A DNA stretch of 49,186 bases from Burkholderiales bacterium (GTDB lineage Bacteria > Pseudomonadota > Gammaproteobacteria > Burkholderiales > SG8-39): positions 1-49,186 of the forward strand of contig JACZJV010000135.1 in NCBI GenBank assembly GCA_014860355.1, written 5' to 3'. How positions within the stretch are numbered: position 1 is the stretch's first letter; each line of letters starts with the position of its first letter. The notes under the pieces were generated by a model. The model was given only the letters and a program-made list of their open reading frames with translations. It was not told the origin of the DNA and searched no databases. Positions 9,198 to 17,575 of this stretch are shown in pieces. The position numbers and the translations under genes were made by a program.

Positions 9198-9224
9198 TTG
9201 ACTCCCGATAGACGGGCGTATAAT
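9198..9224 (+). promoter_or_regulatory. Candidate sigma70 promoter for the amino acid decarboxylase
   Basis: TTGACT (9198-9203) and a perfect TATAAT (9219-9224), but the spacer is only 15 bases, short of the usual 17. It lies in the 376-base gap (9059-9434) between divergent genes. A start near 9231 would give a leader of about 205 bases. Nothing else in the gap is recognisable except the hairpin at the ribosome binding site. Confidence 0.35.
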
Positions 9225-9418
9225 CCGCCCGAAATTGGCCGGGATCGCCATATTGCGGCGAACAACATGATCCGCGTTCTCATTTTTCCATCGGCAGTGC
9301 AGCGCTTTCCTGCGCGCTTATGCTCGCGCGGGTCGCAAGCGTTGCGCGCGCACCTGCATATGACCGGCTGATGCGCGCCAGAGCCTGAGCCGGGCGAGCT
9401 TGGCGCCAATCAATTCCG

Positions 9419-9432
9419 AGGTCTGGAGACCT
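9419..9432 (+). promoter_or_regulatory. Small hairpin over the ribosome binding site of the decarboxylase
   Basis: AGGTC-TGGA-GACCT, a perfect 5-base stem with a four-base loop, directly precedes the ATG at 9435. The Shine-Dalgarno GGAG (9425-9428) lies in the loop and the right arm. The stem is short, so the effect on translation may be small. Confidence 0.35.
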
Positions 9433-9434
9433 GC

Positions 9435-11702
9435 ATGAAATTCCGCTTTCCGATCGTCATCATCGACGAAGACTTCCGCTCCGAGAATACCAGCGGCCTG
9501 GGCATACGCGCGCTCGCCAAGGCGATGGAAGAAGAAGGCATGGAGGTGCTGGGGGTGACCAGCTACGGCGACCTGTCGCAGTTCGCGCAGCAGCAGAGCC
9601 GTGCCTCGGCGTTCATTCTGTCCATCGACGACGAGGAATTCACCGCGGGGCCGGAACTCGATCCGGCCATGCTCAATCTGCGCACTTTCATCGACGAGAT
9701 CCGCTTTCGCAACGCCGACATCCCGATCTATCTCTACGGCGAGACGCGCACGTCGCGTCACGTTCCGAACGACATCCTGCGCCAGCTGCACGGATTCATC
9801 CACATGTTCGAGGACACGCCCGAGTTCGTCGCGCGCCACATCATCCGCGAGGCGCGCTCCTACCTCGACGGGCTGTCGCCGCCGTTCTTTCGCGCGCTGG
9901 TGCATTACGCGCAGGACGGCTCGTATTCGTGGCATTGCCCCGGCCATTCTGGCGGGGTCGCGTTTCTGAAAAGCCCGGTGGGGCAGATGTTCCACCAGTT
10001 CTTCGGCGAGAACATGCTGCGAGCAGACGTGTGCAACGCGGTGGATGAACTGGGCCAGCTGCTGGATCATACCGGGCCGGTCGCGGCCTCGGAAAGGAAT
10101 GCGGCGCGCATCTTCGGCGCCGACCATTGCTTTTGCGTCACCAACGGCACCTCGACCTCGAACAAGATGGTCTGGCACGCCAACGTCGCGCCCGACGACA
10201 TCGTCGTAGTCGATCGCAACTGCCATGTTTCGATCCTGCACGCGATCACCATGACCGGCGCGATTCCGGTGTTCCTGACCCCGACGCGCAATCACCTGGG
10301 CATCATCGGCCCGATCCCGCTGGAAGAGTTCAGTCCCGAGAACATCCAGAAAAAGATAGAGGCCAACCCGTTCGCGCGCGTGGCAAAGCGCAAGAAGCCG
10401 CGCATTCTCACCATCACCCAGAGCACCTATGACGGGGTGGTCTACAACGTCGAGATGCTGAAGCAGACCCTGAATTCGTCGATCGACACGCTGCACTTCG
10501 ACGAAGCCTGGCTGCCGCATGCGACTTTCCACGAGTTCTACAAGAACATGCACGCAATCGGACGCGACCGGCCGCGCACCAAGGATTCGATCATTTTCGC
10601 CACCCACTCCACGCACAAGCTGCTCGCCGGGATTTCACAGGCGTCGCAGATCCTGGTGCAGGAATCGCAGACGCAAAAACTCGACCGTCACGCCTTCAAC
10701 GAGGCGTACCTGATGCACACCTCGACCTCGCCGCAGTACGCGATCATCGCGTCCTGCGACGTGGCGGCGGCGATGATGGAACCGCCCGGCGGCACCGCGC
10801 TGGTGGAGGAATCGATACTCGAGGCGATCGAGTTCCGCCGCGCCATGCGCAAGGTCGGGGCCGAGTGGGGCAAGGACTGGTGGTTCAAGGTGTGGGGGCC
10901 GGAGAAGATCGTTGCCGAAGGCATCGGTTCGCGCGAAGACTGGGTGCTCAAGGCCAACGAGAAATGGCACGGTTTCGGCAATCTTGCGCCCGGATTCAAC
11001 ATGCTCGATCCGATCAAGGCCACGGTCATCACGCCGGGACTGGACGTGTCGGGAAAATTCGCCAAGACCGGCATACCTGCGGCCATCGTCACCAAATATC
11101 TGGCCGAGCACGGCGTTATCGTCGAGAAGACGGGACTGTATTCGTTTTTCATCATGTTCACCATCGGCATCACCAAGGGGCGGTGGAACACGCTGGTGAC
11201 CGCGCTGCAGCAGTTCAAGGACGACTACGACAAGAATCAGCCGGTCTGGCGTGCGGTGCCGGAGTTCTGCCAGAAGCATCCGCGTTACGAGAAACTCGGC
11301 TTGCGCGACCTGTGCGAGCAGATCCACGGCATGTACCGGGCGAACGACGTGGCGCGCGTCACCACCGAAATGTACCTGTCCGACATGCAGCCGGCGATGA
11401 AGCCCTCGGACGCCTTCGCCGCGATGGCGCACCACGAGATCGACCGGGTCAAGATCGACGACCTCGAAGGGCGCGTCACCAGCGTCCTGGTCACGCCCTA
11501 TCCGCCGGGCATTCCGCTGCTGATTCCGGGAGAGCGATTCAATTCCACCATAGTGCGCTACCTGCAGTTCGCGCGCGACTTCAACAACAGGTTCCCGGGA
11601 TTCGAGACCGATATCCACGGTCTGGTGAAGGACGAGGACGGGAACTATCACGTGGATTGCGTGCGGCAGCCGTCGCTGCAATCAGGCAGCCTGCGCGCCT
11701 GA
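9435..11702 (+). CDS. Orn/Lys/Arg decarboxylase, large PLP fold-type I class (AdiA/LdcC/SpeC-like)
   Basis: A 755-residue enzyme with the three-part layout of the large bacterial basic amino acid decarboxylases. There is an N-terminal response-regulator-like wing domain (IVIIDEDFRSENTSGLGIRAL, residues about 1-125), a central PLP domain, and a C-terminal domain ending after the conserved TPYPPGIPLLIPGE. The PLP lysine is Lys395 in HSTHKLLAG, and the conserved HFDEAW lies just before. It converts a basic amino acid to a polyamine or agmatine plus CO2, consuming a proton. Which amino acid it uses cannot be read safely from sequence; arginine or lysine is likely given the resemblance to AdiA/LdcC. 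No antiporter gene is adjacent, so a biosynthetic polyamine role is as plausible as acid resistance. A short hairpin covers the ribosome binding site. Confidence 0.9.
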   Translation: MKFRFPIVIIDEDFRSENTSGLGIRALAKAMEEEGMEVLGVTSYGDLSQFAQQQSRASAFILSIDDEEFTAGPELDPAMLNLRTFIDEIRFRNADIPIYLYGETRTSRHVPNDILRQLHGFIHMFEDTPEFVARHIIREARSYLDGLSPPFFRALVHYAQDGSYSWHCPGHSGGVAFLKSPVGQMFHQFFGENMLRADVCNAVDELGQLLDHTGPVAASERNAARIFGADHCFCVTNGTSTSNKMVWHANVAPDDIVVVDRNCHVSILHAITMTGAIPVFLTPTRNHLGIIGPIPLEEFSPENIQKKIEANPFARVAKRKKPRILTITQSTYDGVVYNVEMLKQTLNSSIDTLHFDEAWLPHATFHEFYKNMHAIGRDRPRTKDSIIFATHSTHKLLAGISQASQILVQESQTQKLDRHAFNEAYLMHTSTSPQYAIIASCDVAAAMMEPPGGTALVEESILEAIEFRRAMRKVGAEWGKDWWFKVWGPEKIVAEGIGSREDWVLKANEKWHGFGNLAPGFNMLDPIKATVITPGLDVSGKFAKTGIPAAIVTKYLAEHGVIVEKTGLYSFFIMFTIGITKGRWNTLVTALQQFKDDYDKNQPVWRAVPEFCQKHPRYEKLGLRDLCEQIHGMYRANDVARVTTEMYLSDMQPAMKPSDAFAAMAHHEIDRVKIDDLEGRVTSVLVTPYPPGIPLLIPGERFNSTIVRYLQFARDFNNRFPGFETDIHGLVKDEDGNYHVDCVRQPSLQSGSLRA

Positions 11703-11727
11703 GCGCGGATTACAGGATGTAGGCGAA

Positions 11728-11755
11728 AAAAAAGCCCGGTTTCCCGGGCTTTTTT
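11728..11755. terminator. Bidirectional intrinsic terminator
   Basis: AAAAAAGCCCGG pairs with CCGGGCTTTTTT around the loop TTTC. A- and T-tracts on both sides serve the decarboxylase (plus) and the cold-shock gene (minus). Confidence 0.85.
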
Positions 11756-11768
11756 GCGCCTGCCTAAA

Positions 11769-11975
11769 TTACTCGGCCGGTTTGATATTGACAGCCTGGT
11801 CGCCTTTCTGGCCGGCTGTGATGTCGAACGTCACCTTCTGGTTTTCCTGGAGGCTTTTGAAGCCGTTACCCTGGATTGCCGAGAAGTGCGCGAAGAGGTC
11901 CTTGCCGCCGCCGTCGGGTGTGATGAATCCGAAACCCTTGGCATCGTTGAACCATTTAACAGTACCTGTACTCAT
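11769..11975 (-). CDS. Cold-shock protein, CspA family
   Basis: A 68-residue single cold-shock domain that binds single-stranded RNA and DNA and melts mRNA structure. RNP1 is KGFGFI (residues 13-18) and RNP2 is DLFAHFS (26-32). The start [14 protein letters not shown] is the standard N-terminus. A well-formed promoter lies about 140 bases upstream, so the mRNA has a long leader, as is known for cspA-type genes. The gene shares a bidirectional terminator with the decarboxylase. Length and sequence are normal; whether it is cold-induced cannot be told from the coding region. Confidence 0.95.
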   Translation of the reverse strand: MSTGTVKWFNDAKGFGFITPDGGGKDLFAHFSAIQGNGFKSLQENQKVTFDITAGQKGDQAVNIKPAE

Positions 11976-12116
11976 GTCTATTATTCCTAGAAAAAAATTA
12001 TGAAAGGCTTGCGCCCAAATGCGAGAACTTCAAGGAGGAAAACGAAGACCTGAGGAGTACCGCGAAAGCGGCTACGACGGACCAGCAATTCCACTACCTT
12101 ACATTCCTGCACACTC

Positions 12117-12145
12117 CTTATACAGGAGCGCTCAGCCAGGGTCAA
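12117..12145 (-). promoter_or_regulatory. Sigma70 promoter of the cold-shock gene
   Basis: On the minus strand: TTGACC (12145-12140), a 17-base spacer and TATAAG (12122-12117). The predicted start near 12110 gives a leader of about 135 bases before the ATG at 11975. No convincing gene lies in that leader. Confidence 0.55.
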
Positions 12146-12200
12146 GACAATTCGCCGCATGCGCTCCATGCGCCTGGCCCGCAGGCGGCGGTGCGGCTTC

Positions 12201-12440
12201 TTAGTAGCGTTTGCCGGTGCTGAATTCCACCTTCATGCGGGCGACCTGCCGGCGCATGGCCTCGAGCTCGATCCTGGCCGCTTCCTCGGTGCGCACGCAT
12301 TCGTCCGTCGGCGCGCCCCCGCCGAGCGGCTGGCTCTGGCGCGTCACCTCGGCCTGCGCCTCGCGGTAGCGCTGCGTCGCTGCGTTCCAGCGTTCAACCA
12401 GCTTTTGCTCCTGCTCCCGCCATTCCCTACGCTTGTCCAT
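12201..12440 (-). CDS. Small charged helical protein of unknown function
   Basis: A 79-residue protein I do not recognise. It is rich in Arg, Glu and Gln with few hydrophobics, and looks mostly alpha-helical with two heptad-like segments (REWREQEQKLVERWNAATQRY and EEAARIELEAMRRQVARM) joined by a Gly/Pro linker with one cysteine. This suggests a helical hairpin or a coiled-coil dimer. It has no signal peptide or membrane segment, so it is cytoplasmic. Support for it being a gene is a strong GGAGG Shine-Dalgarno 8 bases before the ATG at 12440 and its place in line with the folA run (114 bases behind folA). No function is proposed. Confidence 0.6.
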   Translation of the reverse strand: MDKRREWREQEQKLVERWNAATQRYREAQAEVTRQSQPLGGGAPTDECVRTEEAARIELEAMRRQVARMKVEFSTGKRY

Positions 12441-12554
12441 CAGCCTGCCTCCGCGCGATCCGTTGAGTCGTCCGACACTACGCGCCGCGAGCTGCGCGCG
12501 CCCGCCATTGTACTCGCGTACCCGGCGCGCCGAGGAAATTGCGCCCGGCGCTAT

Positions 12555-13067
12555 TCAGGCCTTGCGTTCGTAGCGCACGAAATCGTAGTCAAAGCCGACG
12601 CCGGCCTCGGCACTGTGCATTTCGCGTGCGGCTTCGCGCCACTCGTTCCGGGAATATTCGGGGAAGAGCGCATCGCCTGCGAATTCGGCATGGATTTCGG
12701 TGAATTCGAGGCACTGCGCGCGCGGCAGCGACTCGCGGTACAGCTGCGCGCCGCCGATGACGAAGATGGTTTTCGCGCCCTGGCAGGCGGCGAGGGCCTC
12801 GTCCAGGGAGTGGGCAATCTCGCAGCCAGGCGCGCTGTAGCCGCGATTGCGCGTGATCACCAGGTTGCGCCGTCCCGGCAGCGGCCTTCCTATGGATTCG
12901 AAAGTCCTGCGGCCCATCACCAGCGGATGGCCCAGGGTCAGGGACTTGAAGCGTTTCAGGTCCGCGGGCAGATGCCAGGGCAGCGCGTTGTTGCTGCCGA
13001 TTACGCGATTCGCCGCGAGTGCGGCGATGAGGCAGATGCGGGGGGCGGCGGGCGGTGAATTTTGCAC
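12555..13067 (-). CDS. folA: Dihydrofolate reductase
   Basis: A 170-residue enzyme reducing dihydrofolate to tetrahydrofolate with NADPH. It regenerates the cofactor oxidised by thymidylate synthase, encoded two genes upstream. Visible motifs are ICLIAALAANRVIGSNNALPW, HLPADLKRFK with the catalytic Asp, MGRRTFESIG, and VIGGAQLYRE for NADPH binding. I place the start at GTG 13067, 4 bases after the preceding stop, because no in-frame ATG exists before the core domain and this gives the usual length. A short Pro-rich stretch precedes the first beta strand. The start codon is less certain than the gene. Confidence 0.93.
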   Translation of the reverse strand: MQNSPPAAPRICLIAALAANRVIGSNNALPWHLPADLKRFKSLTLGHPLVMGRRTFESIGRPLPGRRNLVITRNRGYSAPGCEIAHSLDEALAACQGAKTIFVIGGAQLYRESLPRAQCLEFTEIHAEFAGDALFPEYSRNEWREAAREMHSAEAGVGFDYDFVRYERKA

Positions 13068-13071
13068 GGGC

Positions 13072-14214
13072 TTACTGGACCCGGTAGCGTTCGATCGCCG
13101 CCAGGTTGGGGATGACCCCCAATCCCGGGATGTGATCGAGCTCGATATTGCCGTCATCGACTTTGAATGCCGGTATCACGCCCAGCTCGCGCAAGGGATT
13201 GGGATTGGCGTCCACTTCGACATAGCCCGGGCCGCCTACCGCGGCCTTCAGGTGCAGCGAGGCCGCCAGGCCGACGCCGCCGCCCAGCCAGTGCGGGCAG
13301 AACATCACGCCTTGCGCGCGCGCCATTCTTCCGACTTCGAGGCAGCCGCTGAATCCGCCCCACTTGCCCAGGTCGGGCTGGATCACGCCCAGGGCCGACG
13401 CACCGATCGCGGCTGCGAACGTCTCGATGCCGCGCAGGTTTTCGCCGGCGGCGAGCGGTATCTTCGAATTGCGCGCCAGTTGTTGCCACACCGACAGGGG
13501 CTGGTCAGCGGCAATCGGCTCCTCCAGCCACAGCGGCGCGTACTCGGCCAGAGCCGCGCTCATCGCGCGCGCCTGTCCGGGGTCCCAGGCCTGGTTGGCG
13601 TCTAGCATCAGCGGCAGGGGCCCGAGGAGCGCGCGCAGCGCTTCCACGTTGGCGCGGTCGCGCTCCTCGCCGAAGCCGACCTTGAGCTTGAATGCACGGT
13701 GGCCTTCCTGCAGTTTTACGGCGGCGAGTTGTTCCGGCCGGGTGGGATTGAGTCCGCTCGCATAGACCGGGATCGTCGGCGCGCCGTCGAGCATTTGCCA
13801 CAGCGGCTGCGCCGCGCGCCGCGCCGCCAGGTCCCACAGCGCGACGTCCACGCCCGCCACGATCTGCGCCATCGGCCCGAGCTCGCCCGACTGGATGGCG
13901 AGTACGTGCAGCCGCCGGCTGAGTTCGCGGAAGGCGGCGGGCGGATCAGCCCAAACCTGCTCGCGCAGGATAGGCGCGACCAGGCTGTCGAGCAGGTGCG
14001 CGCGGTGCTCCGCGCCCATGCTTGGAAAATTGCACCAGACTTCGCCCCAGCCAAAGACGCCGTCTTGGTTTTCGAGGCGCACCAGCAGCGCCGGGCGGTC
14101 ATGCATCATGCCGAAGGACGTTTGCACCGGTTCCAGCAGGGGCGCGCGAAACACCAGCGTGCGCACATCGACGATGCGCAGCGGGGCGGTCGCGCAGGGG
14201 TTCGCTGTGGACAC
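13072..14214 (-). CDS. Enolase-superfamily protein (mandelate racemase / muconate lactonizing enzyme type)
   Basis: A 380-residue TIM-barrel enzyme of the superfamily that abstracts a proton next to a carboxylate and stabilises the enolate with Mg2+. The N-terminal capping domain carries the FGMMHDRPALLVRL loop. In the barrel, the KxK base pair is FKLKVGF, the metal ligands lie in LDANQAWD, WLEEPI and AGENL, and CPHWLGG supplies a histidine near the C-terminus. The pattern fits the mandelate racemase or D-sugar-acid dehydratase branch, but the substrate cannot be told. The start is GTG at 14214. It lies between thyA (25 bases upstream) and folA (4 bases downstream), an odd place for a catabolic enzyme. 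Confidence 0.85.
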   Translation of the reverse strand: MSTANPCATAPLRIVDVRTLVFRAPLLEPVQTSFGMMHDRPALLVRLENQDGVFGWGEVWCNFPSMGAEHRAHLLDSLVAPILREQVWADPPAAFRELSRRLHVLAIQSGELGPMAQIVAGVDVALWDLAARRAAQPLWQMLDGAPTIPVYASGLNPTRPEQLAAVKLQEGHRAFKLKVGFGEERDRANVEALRALLGPLPLMLDANQAWDPGQARAMSAALAEYAPLWLEEPIAADQPLSVWQQLARNSKIPLAAGENLRGIETFAAAIGASALGVIQPDLGKWGGFSGCLEVGRMARAQGVMFCPHWLGGGVGLAASLHLKAAVGGPGYVEVDANPNPLRELGVIPAFKVDDGNIELDHIPGLGVIPNLAAIERYRVQ

Positions 14215-14239
14215 TACTTCGATGGCGCGGCGCGCGCCG

Positions 14240-15049
14240 TCATACGGCGATCGGCGCCTTGATGGCGGGATGGGGATCGTAGCCTTCCAGCGTGAAGTCT
14301 TCGTAGCGAAAGCCGAAGATGTCTTTCACCGCCGGATTGATCCGCATCAGCGGGAACGCTCGCGGCGTGCGGGTGAGCTGTTCGCGCGCCTGATCCCGGT
14401 GGTTGAGGTACAGATGCGCATCGCCCAGGGTGTGCACGAACTCGCCCGGCTGCAGCCCGCATACCTGGGCCACCATCAATGCGAGCAGGGCGTAGGAGGC
14501 AATATTGAAGGGCACGCCGAGAAACAGGTCAGCGCTTCTCTGGTATAGCTGGCACGAAAGCCTGCCCTCTGCAACATAAAACTGGAACAGAGCGTGGCAG
14601 GGCGGCAACTTCATGCGCTCGATGTCGGCCGGATTCCAGGCGCTGACGATGTGGCGGCGCGAGTCCGGATTTTTCCTGATGCCTTCGATCAGCTGCGCCA
14701 TCTGGTCGATTGCGCGGCCATCCGGCGCCTTCCAATTGCGCCACTGGTAGCCGTAGACCGGACCCAGGTCGCCGTTCGCATCCGCCCACTCGTCCCAGAT
14801 GCTCACGCCGTGTTCCCGAAGGTAGCGCACGTTGGTATCGCCCTGCAGAAACCACAGCAGTTCGTGGATGATGGATTTCAGGTGCAGCTTCTTGGTGGTC
14901 AGCAGCGGAAATGGCGCCAGCGGGTAGCGCATCTGCCAGCCGAAGACCGATAGCGTGCCGGTGCCGGTGCGGTCGCTTTTTCTTGCGCCGTGTTCCATCA
15001 CGTGGCGCAGCAGGTCCAGATACTGCTGTTCCGGATGGGTGGCGCTCAT
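14240..15049 (-). CDS. thyA: Thymidylate synthase
   Basis: A 269-residue enzyme that methylates dUMP to dTMP using methylene-tetrahydrofolate and releases dihydrofolate. The catalytic Cys151 lies in [12 protein letters not shown]. The phosphate-binding Arg pair is in [12 protein letters not shown], and the folate and dUMP residues lie in [19 protein letters not shown]. The C-terminal valine (APIAV) that closes the active site is present. The ATG at 15049 has GGAG 4 bases upstream. It sits 12 bases after the sulfurtransferase gene and upstream of the enolase-like gene and folA, so a thyA-folA transcription unit is likely. Confidence 0.97.
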   Translation of the reverse strand: MSATHPEQQYLDLLRHVMEHGARKSDRTGTGTLSVFGWQMRYPLAPFPLLTTKKLHLKSIIHELLWFLQGDTNVRYLREHGVSIWDEWADANGDLGPVYGYQWRNWKAPDGRAIDQMAQLIEGIRKNPDSRRHIVSAWNPADIERMKLPPCHALFQFYVAEGRLSCQLYQRSADLFLGVPFNIASYALLALMVAQVCGLQPGEFVHTLGDAHLYLNHRDQAREQLTRTPRAFPLMRINPAVKDIFGFRYEDFTLEGYDPHPAIKAPIAV

Positions 15050-15061
15050 GGTCTCCGACGC

Positions 15062-15913
15062 TCAGCCTTTTTCCGTCGGGCGGCGCGCATCGCTGCACCA
15101 CTCGCTCCATGAACCCGGGTACAGCCTGGAACCGGGGAGTCCGGCGATTTCCATGGCAAGCAGGTTGTGGCAGGCCGACACCCCGGAGCCGCAGGAATGC
15201 ACGACCGCGTCCGGCGCCGTGTCGCCGAGCAGCGCGGAGAAAGCCTCATGCAATTCTGCCGCGGGCCTGAAACATCCGCTTGCATCGAGGTTGTCCCGGT
15301 AGAACCGGTTGAGCGAACCAGGGATGCGCCCGCCCACCGGGTCCAGCGTTTCGTTCTCGCCGCGGTAGCGGTCGGCCGAGCGCGCGTCGATGAGCATGCG
15401 CCCCGGGCGGCCGATCGAGCGCAGCACATCGTCGGCGTCGACCGACATCGCGCGCGCCTCGCCCTCAAAGCGTGTCGGGACCGGCGGCGAAACCTCGCCT
15501 GTTAGCCGACGCCCTTCGCTTTTCCACTTGGCGTAGCCGCCATCGAGCACGGCGACCTTTTCATGTCCCAGCCAGCGCAGCATCCACCACAGGCGCGAGG
15601 CGTACACGCCGATCTTCGCGTCATAGGCGACGACCTGGCTGTTTGCTGCGACGCCTGCGGCACCCAGCTTGCGCATGAATGCCTGCGGTTCGGGCAGGGC
15701 ATGGCGGCCGTTTTTCCCGGTGGGCGCAGCGGCGAGATCGCGGTCCAGGTGCATGAAGCGCGCACCGGGTATGTGCGCTTTCGCGTATTCCAGCGCGCCT
15801 GATTCCGGTTTCGCAAGGTCGTGGCGGCAGTCGAACACCACCCACGTCGGGTCGTCCAGGTGCGCCGCAAGCTCCGCGGTACTGAGCAGGGTCGTGTGCG
15901 CCATCGCTATCAT
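15062..15913 (-). CDS. sseA: Sulfurtransferase with two rhodanese domains (3-mercaptopyruvate type)
   Basis: A 283-residue tandem-rhodanese enzyme. The inactive N-terminal domain starts with LLSTAELAAHLDDPTWVVFDCRHD, and the C-terminal catalytic domain has the active-site loop CGSGVSA. The CGSGVTA-like loop points to 3-mercaptopyruvate rather than thiosulfate as donor. It transfers sulfane sulfur to cyanide or thiols. The ATG at 15913 overlaps the stop of the upstream gene by 4 bases (ATGA); a second in-frame ATG at 15904 is possible. Tight coupling with the SpoIIAA-like gene suggests co-expression. No signal peptide, so cytoplasmic. Confidence 0.9.
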   Translation of the reverse strand: MIAMAHTTLLSTAELAAHLDDPTWVVFDCRHDLAKPESGALEYAKAHIPGARFMHLDRDLAAAPTGKNGRHALPEPQAFMRKLGAAGVAANSQVVAYDAKIGVYASRLWWMLRWLGHEKVAVLDGGYAKWKSEGRRLTGEVSPPVPTRFEGEARAMSVDADDVLRSIGRPGRMLIDARSADRYRGENETLDPVGGRIPGSLNRFYRDNLDASGCFRPAAELHEAFSALLGDTAPDAVVHSCGSGVSACHNLLAMEIAGLPGSRLYPGSWSEWCSDARRPTEKG

Positions 15914-16269
15914 TCCGCAGCAAGTTCCTGTTCCAGCCAGCCGCGCGCTTCGGCGTCGTCGTCAAATACGCGCAGGTCTGCATTGATGAACATCTGCGAC
16001 AGCCAGGCACTCCAGATCACCCATTCGCTGCGGGTCACCACCGCGATCTTGTCGAAATCGTTGGCATGGCTGCGCGTGTACTTGATGTCCTCCCAGGCCA
16101 CGTCCAAAGTGAATCCCGCCATCTGGCGCAGGTCGAAAAACAGGCTGACCTTGCCCCCGGGTGCCAGCGCGGCGCGCACCATGTCCTCGAATTCCTTGTA
16201 GTCGGCGAGCACGAACTCGCCGAGCACGGTCACGGTGACCAGCTTTCCGCTGTGGTCGATGGCAATCAT
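15910..16269 (-). CDS. SpoIIAA-like (STAS-related) domain protein
   Basis: A 119-residue protein resembling the SpoIIAA-like family (PF11964): MIAIDHSGKLVTVTVLGEFVLADYKEFEDMV, then FFDLRQMAGFTLDVAWEDIKY and an acidic C-terminal helix. The fold is STAS-like, used in protein-protein interaction or lipid/ligand sensing; no phosphorylatable serine motif is obvious. I chose the ATG at 16269 over a longer start at 16329 because GGAG lies 8 bases upstream and the first beta strand begins there. It overlaps the sulfurtransferase start. A perfect 9-base hairpin (16311-16333) lies upstream, just after the Rieske gene. Function unknown. Confidence 0.8.
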   Translation of the reverse strand: MIAIDHSGKLVTVTVLGEFVLADYKEFEDMVRAALAPGGKVSLFFDLRQMAGFTLDVAWEDIKYTRSHANDFDKIAVVTRSEWVIWSAWLSQMFINADLRVFDDDAEARGWLEQELAAE

Positions 16270-16353
16270 GTCTGGTCTCCGTTGTCGGGATGCGTTTGCA
16301 CTATAGTCCGGCCGATGGCGCATGGCCATCGGCGCTGGCTCCGGGTATGGGCA

Positions 16354-17457
16354 TCAGGCAGGCTTTCCCAGTTCGCGCCGCAGATATTCGTGGAAATGCA
16401 GCATGCCGTCTTCCATCGGCGACTGATACGGGCCGGCCTGGCTCGTGCCCTGGAGCATCAGCGCCTTGCGGCCACGGTCCATGCGCAGCGCGATCTCGTC
16501 ATCCTCGATCGCGGTCTCCCAGTAGGCCGCCTGTTCGGCCTCGACGAACTCACGCTCGAACAGGACCACGTCTTCGGGGTAGTAGAACTCGACCACATTG
16601 GTGGTCGATTGGGGTCCGCGCGGGTGCACGGTGCTCACCACCAGCACATGCGGATACCACTCGATCATGATGTTCGGATACAGCGTGAGCCAGATCGCCC
16701 CGTGCGGCGGAATTTCCCCCTGGTTGTAATCGAGCACCGCCTGGTGCCAGCGCGCATAGGCCTTGGTGCCGGGCCTGGACAAGCTCCTGTTTATGCCCAC
16801 GGTCTGCACCGAGTGGCGCGGGCCGAACTGCCACTCGAGGTCGTCGCAGGTGACGAAGTTGCCCAGGCCCGGATGGAACGGCACGACGTGATAGTCCTCG
16901 AGGTAAACCTCGATGAACGTCTTCCAGTTGTAGTTGCACTCGTGGATATGCACCCGGTCGAGCATGTAGCCGGAAAAATCCAGGTCCGAGCACTCCCGCA
17001 GCCCGCTCAGATCCTGCGCGATATCGCGCCTGCCGGCGAACAGCAAGCCGTTCCAGTTCTGCAACGGCGTCCTCGGAAGATTGAGGCAGGGATTGTCGGA
17101 AAAGTGGGGCGCACCCAACAGTTCGCCGTGCGTGTTGTAGGTCCAGCGGTGCAGGGGGCAGACGATGTTGCGCGCGCTGCCCCGGCCTTCCAGCATGATC
17201 GCCTGACGGTGGCGGCATACGTTGGACAGCAGTTCCACCCCGTGCTCGTTGCGCATCAGCAGCTTGGCGTGGTCCATCCACGCGAGGCTGTGATAGTCGC
17301 CCGCATTGGGCACCATCAGCTCATGGCCGATGTAGCCCGGACCATTTTCGAACAGCAGTTTTTGCTCGAGTTCCAGCATCTGCTGGTCGAAATACCAGGA
17401 GACCGGAAGCTGCGGGCTGCTCTGTCTGAGTTTCGGGGGGCTCGCAATATCGGACAT
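16354..17457 (-). CDS. Rieske non-haem iron oxygenase, alpha-subunit type
   Basis: A 367-residue protein with an N-terminal Rieske 2Fe-2S domain (NVCRHRQAIM and CPLHRWTYN, about residues 80-106). The catalytic domain carries the mononuclear-iron motif in EVYLEDYHVVPFHPGLG (Asp and two His). Members of this family dioxygenate, hydroxylate or demethylate aromatic rings or quaternary amines. No reductase, ferredoxin or beta-subunit gene lies nearby, so its electron supplier is encoded elsewhere and its substrate is unknown. The ATG at 17457 starts MSDIASPPKLRQ. It is the first minus-strand gene of the run 17.5-12.5 kb, 84 bases ahead of the SpoIIAA-like gene. Confidence 0.9.
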   Translation of the reverse strand: MSDIASPPKLRQSSPQLPVSWYFDQQMLELEQKLLFENGPGYIGHELMVPNAGDYHSLAWMDHAKLLMRNEHGVELLSNVCRHRQAIMLEGRGSARNIVCPLHRWTYNTHGELLGAPHFSDNPCLNLPRTPLQNWNGLLFAGRRDIAQDLSGLRECSDLDFSGYMLDRVHIHECNYNWKTFIEVYLEDYHVVPFHPGLGNFVTCDDLEWQFGPRHSVQTVGINRSLSRPGTKAYARWHQAVLDYNQGEIPPHGAIWLTLYPNIMIEWYPHVLVVSTVHPRGPQSTTNVVEFYYPEDVVLFEREFVEAEQAAYWETAIEDDEIALRMDRGRKALMLQGTSQAGPYQSPMEDGMLHFHEYLRRELGKPA

Positions 17458-17575
17458 TACTCAATCTCGCTTGACTCGTGCGGGACACAACAAGACACCA
17501 TTACAATGTGAGGGATCCGGATAGGAACGGAAGGGTCCCATCCCTTCCTCGGCCCCTCGTGCTCCCCTAAGTCGG

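Noticed and set aside
9318..10616. Long open frame on the minus strand opposite the decarboxylase
   Set aside because: It mirrors the coding strand of a well-supported enzyme in GC-rich DNA and has no domain or ribosome binding site of its own.
11987..12169. Possible 60-residue protein upstream of the cold-shock gene
   Set aside because: It overlaps the promoter and leader of the cold-shock gene and has no plausible protein pattern.
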